A stretch of 64,000 nucleotides of DNA from Ianthella basta (lineage: Eukaryota > Porifera > Demospongiae > Verongiida > Ianthellidae): positions 3,330,427 through 3,394,426 of the forward strand of contig OZ025882.1 in assembly GCA_964019415.1 (NCBI GenBank), in the 5' to 3' direction. The position numbers and the translations under genes were made by a program. Below are positions 36,801 through 47,845 of the stretch, piece by piece. Under the pieces are notes generated by a model. The model searched no databases. It was not told the origin of the DNA and saw nothing but the letters and a program-made list of their open reading frames with translations. The number at the start of each line of letters is the position of its first letter. Position 1 is the stretch's first letter.

Positions 36801-39800
36801 CAATGTATGATGGATACAGTTAATTATGTTCAATGATGCTGAATTGCTAGTGATATACTAATGTTATGTAGCTTTAAGCAAATAGGGAAGTCCTTAAGAC
36901 TTCAGTTTCAGTTGATGAAGACCTACACAGCCTCCCACTTTAGTTGATTGATCTTACCGTTCTATATTCATTGCTTAAGAAGTTCCCTGCTTACCCACTG
37001 ACCCCTTATGAGCCCCTACAACATTATGTAACTTTAAGTGTAGAGCTCTAGATGATAATCCAAATACATTTAATTCACATTAGAGAGTTTATCTTTTCTT
37101 TGCAGAAATGTCTCCTATCAGCAGTACCACAAGACTGTCATCAACCCTTCAGGCTCAGTCTCCTACTCCACTGCCTCTTCCTGAAGTCACCAGTTTAGTC
37201 ATGTCCTCGGCCCTGCAGCCAAACTCTCCTATTCCACAGCAACCCAGCAGCAGTGTAATCCTAACATCCCCACTGCCTCCAACAACTGATGGAGGTATCA
37301 TATTCATTCAAGGATTGAGCATGATTATACTTGCCGCCATGGCAATAGTGGTAGTCATGGTGGGGCTGGTCCTTATTGTCAGTGCACTGATAGCTTGTGC
37401 ATTGAGGAAGAGGGGGCAGAAGAGCTCTACACCTGCATTCAATGAAGCCAAAGGTGTGTATTACCTCAGACACAGTAGAATGCGGAACAAACAATACTCT
37501 GTTCATGTCTACTTATGGTTATGTCTGCTTCATGTGTACTTCCCATATGTTGCATGCAAGCTTTTGGTTTACTCAATTCAGCCTACACTTGTGTGTTGCT
37601 ATTGAGTAGTTCTGCCTATTGTTCATACCAACAATACAGGCCAGCCAGTGCAGTCTAAAGATGCACGAAGGTTTGACAACATTGCCGTACTTGAGGCACA
37701 AGAAGGCAGCAGCCCAGTCCCATACAAGATACCATTTCCACAGCCAGACTATGAGGAGGTGTTGACACATACAGTCATAGCCAGAAATGAAGCTCCCAGC
37801 TTCAGTGACGTTGCCAACAAATGTCTCTTCTACCAATATGTGCCACCCAAGGTACACAAGCACCAAGCATGCAATTCTAGAAGTGAGGAAAGTGTTACTG
37901 TAACTGCTTGCAACTTGTATTCTATAGCATTCACGTCAAGGGACCATGCCATCAGTGGAAGCACCAGAAATCTATGCTGACATACAGAGCATTGTAAGTT
38001 GTTTAGAGGTAATGTTAATACGCTTGATCATTGCTTTACCTGTGTTCTTTTATCCCCACCCACCCGCCAATCCACACTCGCCTGGCCACTCCAGTATGAA
38101 TCCACTTACCCTGTCTACCCTGACAAGGAAATGGAGGAGATTCCTTTTGCAGAGCCAGCAAAGGAAGTTGGAGATATCTATGACCAGTTGGCACGGGAAA
38201 AGTGCATTGAAATACCTCATTCCGTTCTAAGGTGATCTCTATGGATAGTAGCTATCAGACATACAGTACTACATACGTACATGCCTTACTGTCTTTGCAC
38301 TGCCCTCTTCATCATAAGAGCTGAGGCTGTCCTTGGAGCAGGTGAATTTGGTGAAGTATTCAAAGGAACCTGGGAGACTCCATATGGCCCTCAAGAGGTT
38401 GCCATTAAGAAGCTGAAGGAAGGATCCACAGAGAAAGATAAGGCCACATTCCTCCAAGAAGCAGCCATCATGGCTCAGTTCAGACATCCCCACATTGTGA
38501 GGTTGCTGGGAGCAATCACTGTAGATGAACCAGTGAGTAATGATTATACCTTCTGCCACACCTGCAGCTTTGAACTGCTCTACAATATGATGTACAGTAC
38601 AGTAGGAGGGCCTCTTGCCAATGTACATTACTGTATTTGTATACTTACCACCACATGTGCCAGTAGAGTATCTGCATCAGTTGGTCATAGAAAAAGACCA
38701 CCAGTGCAAGTTACAGTAGCCACCACCACATGTGCCAGTAGAGTATCTGCGCTAGTTGGTCATAGAAAAAGACCACCAGTGCAAGTTACAGTAGCCACCA
38801 CCACATGTGCCAGTAGAGTATCTGCGCTAGTTGGTCATTGAAAAAGACCACCAGTGCAAGTTACAGTGGCTCCAGGCCAGCACATGCAAATTACAGCCGG
38901 TCAGAACCTGCACCGCTGCCATTGGAATGCACGCTGCAGCAAGCAATTGTAACTTGCCTAAGGGCATGCCATTGAATTTCTTCCCATGCACTCTGAATTC
39001 AATGGCATACCCTTGGGCAGCTTAAATTTGCTTGCTGCAGCGTGAACTCCAATGGCGGCAGTGCAGGTTCTGACTGGCTGTAACTTGCTCTGGTAGTTTC
39101 TTCAGCCATTGAGCGCATTTACTTTCTGGCACATATGGTTGTGCGAATGGTGCATGTACTGGCCCAGGGCCACTGTAACTTGCACTGGTGGTCTTTTTCT
39201 ATGACCAACTAGCACAGATACTTTACTGGCACATGTGGTGGTGGCTGCGATATTGTAACTTGCACTGTGTGGTGGTGGTGGTGGTTCTTCCCATGCACTC
39301 TCAATTCAATGGCATGCCCTTAGGCAAGCTTATATTATTTATTTACTTTAGATTAGTGGTGTATATTTTAACTTGCACTGTATATATGTAGTCCTATAGC
39401 ATTGCTGGTAGTATAGCAAGTGTAAGGTATACACATTAAGCCCAGTCTAAGTGAAAGACTTGTATAGTGTATATTGGAACACAGCAGATATTGCTCATCC
39501 TGCAGTTGGCTATTGTACTTGAGTTCCTACACAGAGGAGACTTGAGGGGATACCTTCAGAGCCTGACTCCAGGGTGAGTCTTGTGCAGAGTGGCCTACAA
39601 TGATAGACTATAGTCTTTGATGTTTGACCATGGCAGCTCTGGTCACTAGCTAGTGTAACGCAGACTATGGGATAGCCTGCATGAAGCATGATCCCTCTGC
39701 AGTATGTTCATTATACACTATTTTACATTGTTCATACTGCTATTAAGGCAGTGGATTAATGTTAGACATTATTCAAAGTACCTCCCTTTCAGCCAGAATG

Positions 39801-41422
39801 CTATATATGCAGCTATGCTTCAAAGGTATCTAGTTAGGTTTGAAGTTACATGTGCCATTGCCAGGCATGACCAAATTCCAAGCATTGCCAATAAGTATAT
39901 AGAAATGAAGCAGGCTAGCTTGGACCTGAAACTCAGGCTAGGGTTTTACTCTGAGCATAATGCCATAACATGTATAGCTTTCATGCATATTTTGATTGGT
40001 AAGAAACACATTTAGGGATGAGATGCAGGGTATAGCAATTATTGCTTGTAGGTTCATGGTGCATTCATTATTATTGAGGTGTGTCATTGTTGTAACGTAA
40101 TAGAATACTTACACATCACTTGACTCCGCCTTGTATAGCCCTATTGTCAACAAAGGTGTGTCCAAACAGCTGCTAAGGTTCTGCCAAGAGATTGCTGATG
40201 GTATGAAGTATCTGTCAAGGAGAGGGTTTGTCCACAGGGACTTGGCAGCAAGGAACATCCTGGTCAGCAAGGGACTCAGTTGTAAGGTTGGTGCCCTACT
40301 CTATGTGGTAAGAGGAAATGGGTACTGAATTGTATGATAGTATAGTGATTGCATAAGCCTTTACTAAACCTATAGATTGCTGATTTTGGAATGTCTAAGA
40401 AGTTGCTGCAAGAGGAGACTTACTATGTGACCTCATGTCCTGGAGGGAAGGTGCCACTGAAGTGGACTGCACCCGAGGTAATGCACACCCCATCCACTCA
40501 CAGATACACAAACCCAAGTGCATGACATCAACCAATACATGCATCTTACAAAAAGCATCAGCACTCTGGACCTGACTCACAGACTGTGCACCTCATGCAA
40601 TTCACAGGCCCTTTTCTACAAGAAGTACAGTACAAGCAGTGATGTGTGGAGCTATGGTATGCTGATGTATGAGATATGGTCTCTGGGAAGAAAGCCATTT
40701 GAGGACATATCGGGACATCAGGTACATTAAATGAGATCTTATAGAGCATACAGGATCAGTGCATATGCATGGATAGGGCATGTGGGGTGTGAGCGGTTTG
40801 GAGGACAATGACTACTGCAAGTGAGAGAAGCATCAGTTTCTGTATTATGCATAAGCATCTGTTTGTATTCATGTGTTCTTGTGTATATAGCTGCCTACAG
40901 TAGGTGGGCTGCATAGTGTTCACATGCATTCTCATGCCTGCTTTCATACAGCTTATTGTGAATCTCCAAGCCAAAACTGGTTACATCCAGCCACCCCCTC
41001 CAGGGTGCCCTAAGGCTATTTACAATGTGATGGTGCAGTGCTGGTGAGTGAGCTGTACAGACTTAATTGCGGTGTGGGTTGGAATGCATTTTGAGAAGGG
41101 GATACTTATATATAACTAAACCCACTATCATCCAGCATTGTTCAGTCACCTCAAGATTAATAAAGAAAAGCTGAATTTGCATAACTTCAGGTTGCTGCGA
41201 ATACCCATTAATTACACCTATCTCCCCCCACCCACCCCCAGGGACCTGGACCATCACTCCCGTCCCTCCTTCACTCATATATGCTCCTCCCTAAAGGACC
41301 ACCCTAGCAGGGGTGGGCCCTCTCTGCTGGATGTACCCGTGGTACCAAAGCAGCAGACAGGGAGCCTGCCAGAGCAGCCCAGCTGGGGACTATTCGAAAC
41401 TGGGCACAGTAGCTTTAATTAA
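33879..41422 (+). CDS. RTK-D: receptor tyrosine kinase, single ectodomain module
   Basis: Exons: 33879-33966 (signal), 35888-36319 (ectodomain), 37106-37453 (stalk/TM), 37640-37851, 37928-37993, 38095-38231 (juxtamembrane), 38319-38532, 39506-39573, 40139-40286, 40376-40477, 40608-40721, 40952-41043, 41242-41422 (kinase and tail). All phases join, giving 733 residues: signal 1-29, ectodomain ~30-173, TM ~245-273, kinase from ~429. Motifs: [29 protein letters not shown], a YYVTSCPGG insertion of two residues, and WTAPE. The tail differs from RTK-A and -B after LLDVPV, where the frame is shifted relative to them, and ends GHSSFN instead of QQYYQ, losing the C-terminal tyrosines. The catalytic residues are intact. 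Confidence 0.87.
34060..34970 (+). mobile_element. Penelope-like element 3' fragment (GIY-YIG)
   Basis: The open frame at 34082-34669 ends in a clear GIY-YIG endonuclease domain: [65 protein letters not shown] and a C-terminal CWLATLK. This is the arrangement found after the reverse transcriptase in Penelope-like retroelements. The RT itself is missing (5' truncated). The 3' part contains CTGAAGA, a stem GGCCAG/CTGGCC, then GAAA at about 34794-34825, the core layout of a hammerhead ribozyme, which these elements are known to carry; stems I and III could not be confirmed. It lies in RTK-D intron 1. Confidence 0.8.
34971..35887. other. RTK-D intron 1, no gene seen
   Basis: No exon or clear repeat recognised. 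Confidence 0.4.
35888..36319 (+). CDS. RTK-D ectodomain exon
   Basis: Phase-1 exon after [66 protein letters not shown] then [20 protein letters not shown]. The YVP residues present after GF in the paralogues are missing (short deletion), and a cysteine near the start (VCG) is Glu-Gly here. Donor GTGAGT. Confidence 0.8.
36420..37105. other. RTK-D intron, no exon seen
   Basis: No second ectodomain module or linker exon could be found between 36319 and 37106. Confidence 0.4.
38640..39335. repeat. Foldback element with tandem arm, in RTK-D kinase intron
   Basis: A ~72-bp unit with CACATGTGCCAGTAGAGTAT and AGAAAAAGACCACCAGTGCA is repeated three times (38650-38865) and returns inverted at about 39175-39240. 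Between them a second inverted pair brackets the centre: TCAGAACCTGCACCGCTGCC near 38905 and GGCGGCAGTGCAGGTTCTGA near 39052. The whole can fold into a long stem. A further copy of the central part lies at 39290-39335. Confidence 0.7.
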
Positions 41423-41733
41423 ATGACTTACAACAGTTATAATAATAGTGGTGCTAATGACATCATTACTGACGATATATTTGTAAGAGAAGTTGGAGGG
41501 TAACACTGCAACTGCATAGCTACCTGTAGTGTAGCGACTTGTTCCTGAATATGCTTATTGCATTTGCTAGTACTGTTTGTTTCGGATCTCTGATCGGAAA
41601 TTCAAAAATTACGGGTATTACGTATATGAATGCATATGGCCAATGTTTGGGTCCTTTGTACGCTTGCTCCGGTCGGGCAAAATCAATACAGTGCATGGCC
41701 GACGTACGCACTCAGTAAGAAGTCGATCTCACT
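41423..41733. other. RTK-D 3' flank
   Basis: No gene seen; presumably includes the RTK-D 3' UTR. Confidence 0.4.
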
Positions 41734-42547
41734 CAGGGGCGGCGGCAGAGGGGGGCAGGGGGGGCTTGAGCCCCCCCTACTTTTCACAGTGGGGGGGCTG
41801 AGCCCCCCCTCTCTGAAGCTCAGCCCTCCATAAATTTTGTAGTGAGATTAACACTATTCAGTTAAATCAGTGGTTGAGGAGTAAATTCAGCAAATCATGA
41901 GAAAGTTCACCAGTTTTAAAGTACACTGACTGAAATCACTGGGTAGTACTTCCTACATCTGCCTACACCATGCAAAATGGCGAAATGACAAGCAACGTTG
42001 GTTACTATTTGGTCAAAAAACAACTCAGTGAAGAGAAGAAGACAGGATAGTGCCACTGTAGAGTGTGCAGGCATAGTTGAGGACGCTGCAGAAGATTTTC
42101 CAACTGAGGCAACTGAAATTCAGGCAGAATGTGACCCTAGGGCAGAAGTCAGTTCAGGCACAGACAGTGGTAGTTCAGGTGATGATTTCAGTTGTGAGGA
42201 AGCAGATCTTGCAGATGAAGTAGAAATGATCGATGATACCCCTTATGAAGAGGCTAGTCATGGTGAAAGCATTCTAGTCTGTTCACCTTCTGCCACAACA
42301 GAAGCTGAATCCGTTGCTCCTGTGTGTTCAGGACAATGTTGTAGTAATGAGGAGATTGCTTTTCAGCCTAATGATAAACCCACACTGATGACACTGGCTG
42401 CTAAGAAAAGAAATTTTCAACCGCAGTGGTACAAACAGTATCCCTGGCTGACTGTTTGTACAAAAAATGCAGAGTATACGTACCTTTCAAGATAGAGCCC
42501 CCCCCCCCCCCCCCCCCCCCACTGTTTAGGAGCTGCCGCCGCCCCTG
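41734..42547 (+). mobile_element. hAT-like element, truncated transposase N-terminus
   Basis: The ends CAGGGGCGGCGGCAG (41734) and CTGCCGCCGCCCCTG (42533-42547) are perfect 15-bp inverted repeats, flanked on both sides by TCACT, a 5-bp target duplication. The internal open frame (41998-42495) has an acidic linker and a motif FQPQWYKQYPWLTVC like the start of a TTF-type zinc finger in hAT transposases; the catalytic part is missing and a 23-C run (42498-42520) follows its stop. It is a non-autonomous deletion derivative. Such CAGGGGCGG ends with 5-bp duplications occur in some hAT families. Confidence 0.75.
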
Positions 42548-42617
42548 TCACTTGCATGCTACAGATTAGCGTAATCTAGCTGCAATGTATGAGCATCTCG
42601 CCGCTTTTACTTGGTAC

Positions 42618-42800
42618 GCGTTAGGACACACTCAAGACAAGCCGCTGGACCAAACGCGAAAGTGTGAGCTGGCGTAAAGGGCGTCCTGTTATTCATGACC
42701 CCGACGCCTGCTGTTCTCTTCAGTTGTGCTAGGGGGCGACGAAGAGTTATCATTTGAAACTGCTGCTGCGACAAGGGCTTAATTAAGTGTGCCCTAACGC
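42618..42800. mobile_element. 183-bp MITE with 15-bp TIRs
   Basis: GCGTTAGGACACACT at the left matches AGTGTGCCCTAACGC at the right with one mismatch. Right-end copies recur at 43839-43970 and 44990-45122, where the element has replaced the 5' part of the PSME4 last-exon copies, and a left fragment lies at 1620-1716. Confidence 0.65.
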
Positions 42801-42904
42801 CTAGCCAGTGACAGTGGAGAGGTGCATGCACCCGTCAACGCCATCATCAGTATCCGAAATACAGAGATCAGTGCAACCTCACTGTCGCAGAATCTAGGTA
42901 TATA

Positions 42905-42943
42905 GCAAGCCTCAAACTACCCACTGGCGCAACCTGGTCTTTT
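42905..42943 (+). pseudogene. 3' fragment of small-RNA gene
   Basis: CCCACTGGCGCAACCTGGTC followed by TTTT is identical to the 3' end of the complete locus that starts 81 bp downstream. No 5' half is found upstream. Confidence 0.6.
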
Positions 42944-42993
42944 CCACAGACATAGAGGACTGAATGTGTGGGCGAGTGACTCGCAGCGTGTAG

Positions 42994-43002
42994 TATAAAA
43001 GG
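42994..43002 (+). promoter_or_regulatory. TATA box of small-RNA locus 1
   Basis: TATAAAAGG, 30 nt upstream of the conserved GGCCAG start. The same word occurs at the same distance in loci 2, 3 and 4 (30, 30 and 31 nt). Confidence 0.7.
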
Positions 43003-43023
43003 ATGCTATCAGAACGCCTACAC

Positions 43024-43117
43024 GGCCAGCTCAGCCAAGTGGGTACTTCGCTGTCTACAAATTTATCGGGAAATTTCGTTTCATGCCTCACCTACCCACT
43101 GGCGCAACCTGGTCTTT
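43024..43117 (+). ncRNA. Vault/Y-RNA-like small RNA, locus 1
   Basis: About 94 nt from GGCCAG to a TTTTT stop at 43115-43119. GGCCAG pairs with CTGGTC, AGCCA with TGGC, and GTGGGTA with TACCCAC around a variable centre (AAATTT..AAATTT can form a hairpin). GGGTACTTCGC follows the 5' stem. It has an upstream TATA and a T-run terminator, with no poly(A) tail or target duplication, unlike a SINE. The layout (closing stem, variable centre, external TATA, T-run) is that of vault and Y RNAs; orthology is not shown. Type I of the family. Confidence 0.6.
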
Positions 43118-43287
43118 TTCTTGCATGAGCCAAGACGCAGCAATGCGAAGAATACATCCCTATTTTTCTTAGCCCAAACAACAAACTCATGGCTAAACTG
43201 AATGCTGGACACAAATATACATTATAACATGATGGCTAATGATATTCATGAATACTTCTTCATTTAGAAAGATCACATGTGCACAGG

Positions 43288-43474
43288 TACAGTAGAACCT
43301 GTCTATGATGGTCACTGTGTTTGGCAGCCACCTCTCTAAGAACAGCCAGCCTCCCTGGCCCCAAATAGCACTAAGGCATTACAATCCACCTCTGTAGGGC
43401 AACCATGGCCACCTCTCTATAAAGGTCAGTTAGAACTGGCCCAAAAGTGGCTGTCTTAGACAGGTTCCACTGTA
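43288..43474. mobile_element. TIR element, 187 bp (copy 1)
   Basis: TACAGTAGAACCTGTCTATG at the left, GACAGGTTCCACTGTA at the right. TA at both ends. Same family as 44455-44641 and, distantly, 18493 and 9291. Confidence 0.7.
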
Positions 43475-43731
43475 CTGTACATGCAGGTGCCTATGACATA
43501 CGTGGTCAAGGAGTAGATCTACGTAGAAGGATCAGGTGTGTGCGTGTGTGCACCATCCATGCACACAAACTTAATACAGATTGAAATCAATTATCACGAG
43601 CGTGTCATGTATTATAGTAAGAATGCACACATCGCGCACATCAGCAATAACAACAGTAATTAGTAGTGCATCTAAAAACAGCAAAAGTCTTCTGCTCACT
43701 AAATCTTCAATTACCTCCTAGTATGTAGTTT

Positions 43732-43838
43732 AGGCATAGTATGACGGTGAGACTAGCAAGTCGTCGACAATAACCAGCTTGTCTTCGGTGAACTTCTGCT
43801 TGTGATCTCTCCAGTTGTCATAGTGAGTTCGCTTGAAA
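43732..43838 (-). pseudogene. PSME4 last-exon copy, truncated
   Basis: Minus-strand copy of the PSME4 C-terminus from [16 protein letters not shown] to [12 protein letters not shown] and a stop. The exon's 5' part and acceptor are replaced by MITE sequence at 43839. Two residues differ from the functional exon (Q to K and N to D). Confidence 0.8.
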
Positions 43839-44069
43839 AGGGCGAAAAGGGCGTCCTATTATTCATGACCCCGATGCCTGCTGTTCTCTTCAGTTGTGCT
43901 AGGGGGCGACGAAGAGTTTTCATTTGAAACTACTGCTGCAACAAGGGCTTAATTAAGTGTGCCCTAACGCGTAGCCAGTGACAGTGGAGACCTGCACGCA
44001 CCCTACAACGCCATCATCAGTGTCCGAAAGACAAATGCCAGTGCAACCTCACTGTCACAGAGCCTACGT

Positions 44070-44112
44070 AGCAAGCCTCAAACTATCCACTGGCGCAACC
44101 ACCTGGTCTTTT
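44070..44112 (+). pseudogene. 3' fragment of small-RNA gene (unit 2)
   Basis: Copy of the 42905 fragment with a three-base ACC insertion before CTGGTC and a TTTT run. Confidence 0.55.
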
Positions 44113-44190
44113 CCAGACACAGAGGACTGCATGTGTGGGCGAGTGACTCGCAGCGTGTAGTATAAAAGGATGCTATCAGAACGCCTACAC

Positions 44191-44284
44191 GGCCAGCTCA
44201 GCCAAGTGGGTACTTCGCTGTCTACAAATTTATCGGGAAATTTCGTTTCATGCCTCACCTACCCACTGGCGCAACCTGGTCTTT
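44191..44284 (+). ncRNA. Vault/Y-RNA-like small RNA, locus 2
   Basis: Identical in layout and nearly in sequence to locus 1, as part of the tandem duplication. TATAAAAGG starts at 44161, 30 nt upstream; TTTTT at 44282-44286. Both stems are preserved. Confidence 0.6.
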
Positions 44285-44454
44285 TTCTTGCATGAGCCAA
44301 GACGCAGCAATGCGTAGAATACATCCCTATTTTTCTTAGCCCAAACAACAAACTCATGGCTAAACTGAATGCTGGACACAAATATACATTATAACATGAT
44401 GGCTAATGATATTCATGAATACTTCTTCACTTAGAAAGATCACATGTGCACAGG

Positions 44455-44641
44455 TACAGTAGAACCTGTCTATGATGGTCACTGTGTTTGGCAGCCACCT
44501 CTCTAAGAACAGCCAGCCTCCCTGGCCCCAAATAGCACTAAGGCATTACAATCCACCTCTGTAGGGCAACCATGGCCACCTCTCTATAAAGGTCAGTTAG
44601 AACTGGCCCAAAAGTGGCTGTCTTAGACAGGTTCCACTGTA
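44455..44641. mobile_element. TIR element, 187 bp (copy 2)
   Basis: Duplicate of 43288-43474 within the second unit. Confidence 0.7.
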
Positions 44642-44880
44642 CTGTACATGCAGGTGCCTATGACATACGTGGTCAAGGAGTAGATCTATATAGAGAGTTC
44701 AGGTGTGTGCGTACAAACTTAATACAGATTGAAATCAATTATCACGAGCGTGTCATGTATTATATATAGTAAGAATGCACACATCGCGCACATCAGCAAT
44801 AACAACAGTAATTAGTAGTGCATCTAAAAACAGCAAAAGTCTTCTGCTCACTAAATCTTCAATTACCTCCTAGTATGTAG

Positions 44881-44989
44881 TTTAGGCTTAGTATGACGGT
44901 GAGACTAGCAAGTCGTCGACAATAACCAGCTTGTCTTCGGTGAACTTCTGCTTGTGATCTCTCCAGTTGTCATAGTGAGTTCGCTTGAA
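44881..44989 (-). pseudogene. PSME4 last-exon copy, truncated (unit 2)
   Basis: Same truncated C-terminal coding end as 43732-43838, again joined to MITE sequence at FKRT. Confidence 0.8.
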
Positions 44990-45423
44990 AAGGGCGAAAA
45001 GGGCGTCCTATTATTCATGACCCCGATGCCTGCTGTTCTCTTCAGTTGTGCTAGGGGGCGACGAAGAGTTTTCATTTGAAACTACTGCTGCAACAAGGGC
45101 TTAATTAAGTGTGCCCTAACGCCTAGCCAGTGACAGTGGAGAGCTGCACGCACCCTGCAACGCCATCAACAGTGTCCGAAAGACAAATACCAGTGCAACC
45201 TCAGATCTACGTAGAAGGATCAGGTGTGTGCGTGTGTGCACCATCCATGCACACAAACTTAATACAGATTGAAATCAATTATCACGAGCATGTCATGTAT
45301 TATAGTAAGAATGCACACATCGCGCACATCAGCAATAACAACAGTAGTTAGTAGTGCATCTACCAACAGCAAAAATAAAAGTCTTGTGCTCACTAAATCT
45401 TCAATTACCTCCTACTATGTAGT

Positions 45424-45558
45424 TTAGGCATAGTATGATGGTGAGACTAGCAAGTCATTGACAATAACCAGCTGGTCTTCGGTGAACTTCTGCTTGTGAT
45501 CTCTCCAGTTGTCATAATGAGTTCGCTTGAACTCACTCATTGCCTTCTTCACCGTAGA
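45424..45558 (-). pseudogene. Intact extra copy of PSME4 last exon
   Basis: All 44 codons plus stop, and the acceptor (CCCTTTGTAG), are intact and encode the same residues as the exon at 49326-49460, ending [17 protein letters not shown]. It lies 3.9 kb beyond the first stop, so it could serve as an alternative last exon, but no other intact PSME4 exon sits next to it. Probably a duplicated exon without function. Confidence 0.7.
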
Positions 45559-45819
45559 CTACAAAGGGAAGGTGGCAATGTGGGTGTTCACACATGCATG
45601 CATGTGTGTGTGTGGCATGCTTTTTGCATGAATGTGTCTGTGTATGCATGAACATTCACATTAGTGGTAGCTAATTAAGTGCACAGTATACACACACACT
45701 TGGTAGTAAGGGTGGTATGTAAGTAAGTAAGGGGGGTAAGTAGGGGTACTTCACAAAATAGACACTCCACGCACAGGCACCCTCCAAACTAAGAAGACCC
45801 ACACTATACACAGGCTCCC

Positions 45820-46485
45820 TTCCCAATACAATCCTGAGATAATCTATTGAGCACTGACACCATGTAACAACAGGTGGAAGGACTTGAACTCTATAGCAAC
45901 ACTCTGTGCAGTTGAAGTGATGTACATACATATGTATCGCATATTCACTCACCCATCCACACACACCCCACTCCCCTTCACCCCCACACACTACCCTCAC
46001 AACCAGCTGCCTGCTGACCTGGTACTCCAGCTGGTAGCTGATGGACTGGTGTATGATGGCATTAACAAGGTTGGTGACAAGACCAAGGATGGAAGGCTTC
46101 TCAGAGTGGCAGGCCAGCTAACTGGAGACGGAATAGCATGAGAGTTGTGTAAACACACTACTGGTATGAATGTCAACCCCCATGCAAATTGCCTACCCCA
46201 ACCAAAGCAGGAAGAGTGTGTACAAGGCACTCTGCAGGCACAGCCAGATGGGAGGCATGTACACAGGTAGTGACCAGCACACTGTAGTTTCTTGAAAGAG
46301 CACAGTAGATGTGTCCAATGCTTCAGATTAAATGAAGTCACACATTACTACACATACAGCCACAAACCACTCAAAATATTCATGGAATGCAAAGTAAAAG
46401 GCCAGATGGAGTCAGCAGATAAACTGTGACATCAAACCACAGAGAAAGGTAATGCACCTATTGCAACCACTGCAAAGTACACGCT
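45820..46485 (-). pseudogene. Duplicated internal PSME4 segment
   Basis: Matches 57410-58345 (PSME4 exon 57600-57695, remains of exon 57789-57881 and the small-RNA gene beyond). The exon copy at 46020-46115 reads SEKPSILGLVTNLVNAIIHQ but its acceptor AG is lost. The second exon copy (near 46200-46250) has lost most of its centre. Non-functional. Confidence 0.75.
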
Positions 46486-47845
46486 TAAGTGCAAAAACAG
46501 AAGCACTAGGGAACAAGCCCTATGAGTACATACGTAGAAATACCACGGATAAAGTTTACACAGTCATACAGTCACTTGAAACATCAAAATCTTGCAGTCC
46601 ACATTGAGTACAGCCCCCCTGAAACCCCAGCCAGAGTGACACAGCTACAGTCCTGCCAACCAAAGGCCTCCAAACAAGTTCTCAACTTCCCCATTCACTG
46701 GCCTCTACTCGGTGCCATGAGAGCCACATAGGCCAATCTCTGAATCAAATGGTGGTGATAACGCTGATCTGTCAGAATTCTGTGCCAGAAACCAATGCAC
46801 CTTATCCTGGCCTCCCAGCCCACAGACAACACTTCCATCTCTACAAGGAATGATGTCCTAGGGTGGGACCTGGGAACTCCGAATATAGGACTGGCAGGCT
46901 AGGCTGGACCTGTTCCAAAGGCTTCAGGCATCTAAGGCAACCCCAAGCTTCAGCTCCATAAAGAAGGACAGACAGACTGCACCACTGAGTCGTACAACTT
47001 CTTGAAAGTTTGGCCAAACATCACCCCAACAGCTGACTGGGCCCCCTGGAGCAGGGAACCCAGGGCCCTACTGTCTGCCTCAACCCGAGCATCCACCATT
47101 GCATTCAGATCCAACACTCATCAATAACTCACCCCAAGTACTTATACTTTGTGATCATAGGAATCACTTCTCCCCCATGGAAACTCGTGGTCCCATTGCA
47201 GACATGATTTCTTCCTGAAATGAATGATGGCAGATTTCTCCACATTAACTTTCATCCCTCATCTTAAACACCATTCCTCCAGAACCATAAGGTTTTGTTC
47301 TAATCCATCAACATCCTTGATCACTAAACAAAGAAGTGTTATCATCAAACAGCAGTCCAGGAATGAGCAGACCACCACATTCTACTCCACACCTCTTCCA
47401 TTTCAACTCCACAACTAAGCCGTTGATGTACAGTGAGACAACACACAACCTTGCCTGAGGCCAGAACTCGCTGGGAAGTGATCACTTCCCTTGTCGCAAA
47501 TCTTCACTTGCACTGAGTTTTCAAGGTACAACGACTTTAGTATTACTAGGAACTTCCCACTAACACCGTACCCCCTCAAGCACTCCCACAGCTTCTCTCT
47601 GCACACTCTGTCATAAGCCTTACTGAAATCCATGAACACAGCCGAAAAGCTACCCTCTTGTGTAGAAGCTTAGTCTGGCCAAATGGCATCAGTGAAACAA
47701 TTTGATCCCTACAGCCTCTGCCTCTCCTGAGGCCACCTTGTTCTTCCACCACCAAATTGTATTCCTCGACCACTGTAGCTAACCTCTCCTTCAAGCCCAC
47801 CCTCAGCATCTCTCCGCATCTCCTCGCCTATAAACTAAGCTGGCA
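46398..47845 (-). pseudogene. Small-RNA locus split by a LINE
   Basis: The 3' two-thirds (46398-46485: GGCCAGATGG, the CAAACCACAG T-arm, CAACCACTGC A-arm) and the 5' end with its promoter (47833-47874: AACTAAGCTGGC, then CTATTTGTACC) are the two halves of a copy of the locus at 58262-58364. They are separated by about 1.35 kb of LINE sequence. The TATA has mutated to TACAAATAG and the terminator is reduced to T4. Confidence 0.65.
46486..47832 (-). mobile_element. LINE fragment (L1/RTE-like RT)
   Basis: Minus-strand reverse-transcriptase remains: EEQGGLRRGRGCRDQIVSL (47.7 kb), FMDFSKAYDRVCREKLWECL and SSGLRQGCVLS (47.4-47.6 kb), with decayed C-terminal sequence down to 46.5 kb. Frameshifts and stops are present and the endonuclease is missing. 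It is inserted within the small-RNA copy of the duplicated PSME4 segment. Confidence 0.75.

Larger units (their letters stand above)
42650..45560. repeat. Tandem segmental duplication, ~1.15-kb unit
   Basis: Two near-identical units (about 42690-43838 and 43839-44989) and a shortened third (to 45560) each contain in order: MITE right end, a small-RNA 3' fragment and small-RNA gene (units 1 and 2 only), a TIR element, and the end of a PSME4 last exon on the minus strand. A more diverged version of the right part lies at 48890-49470. The high identity implies recent tandem duplication. Confidence 0.8.
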
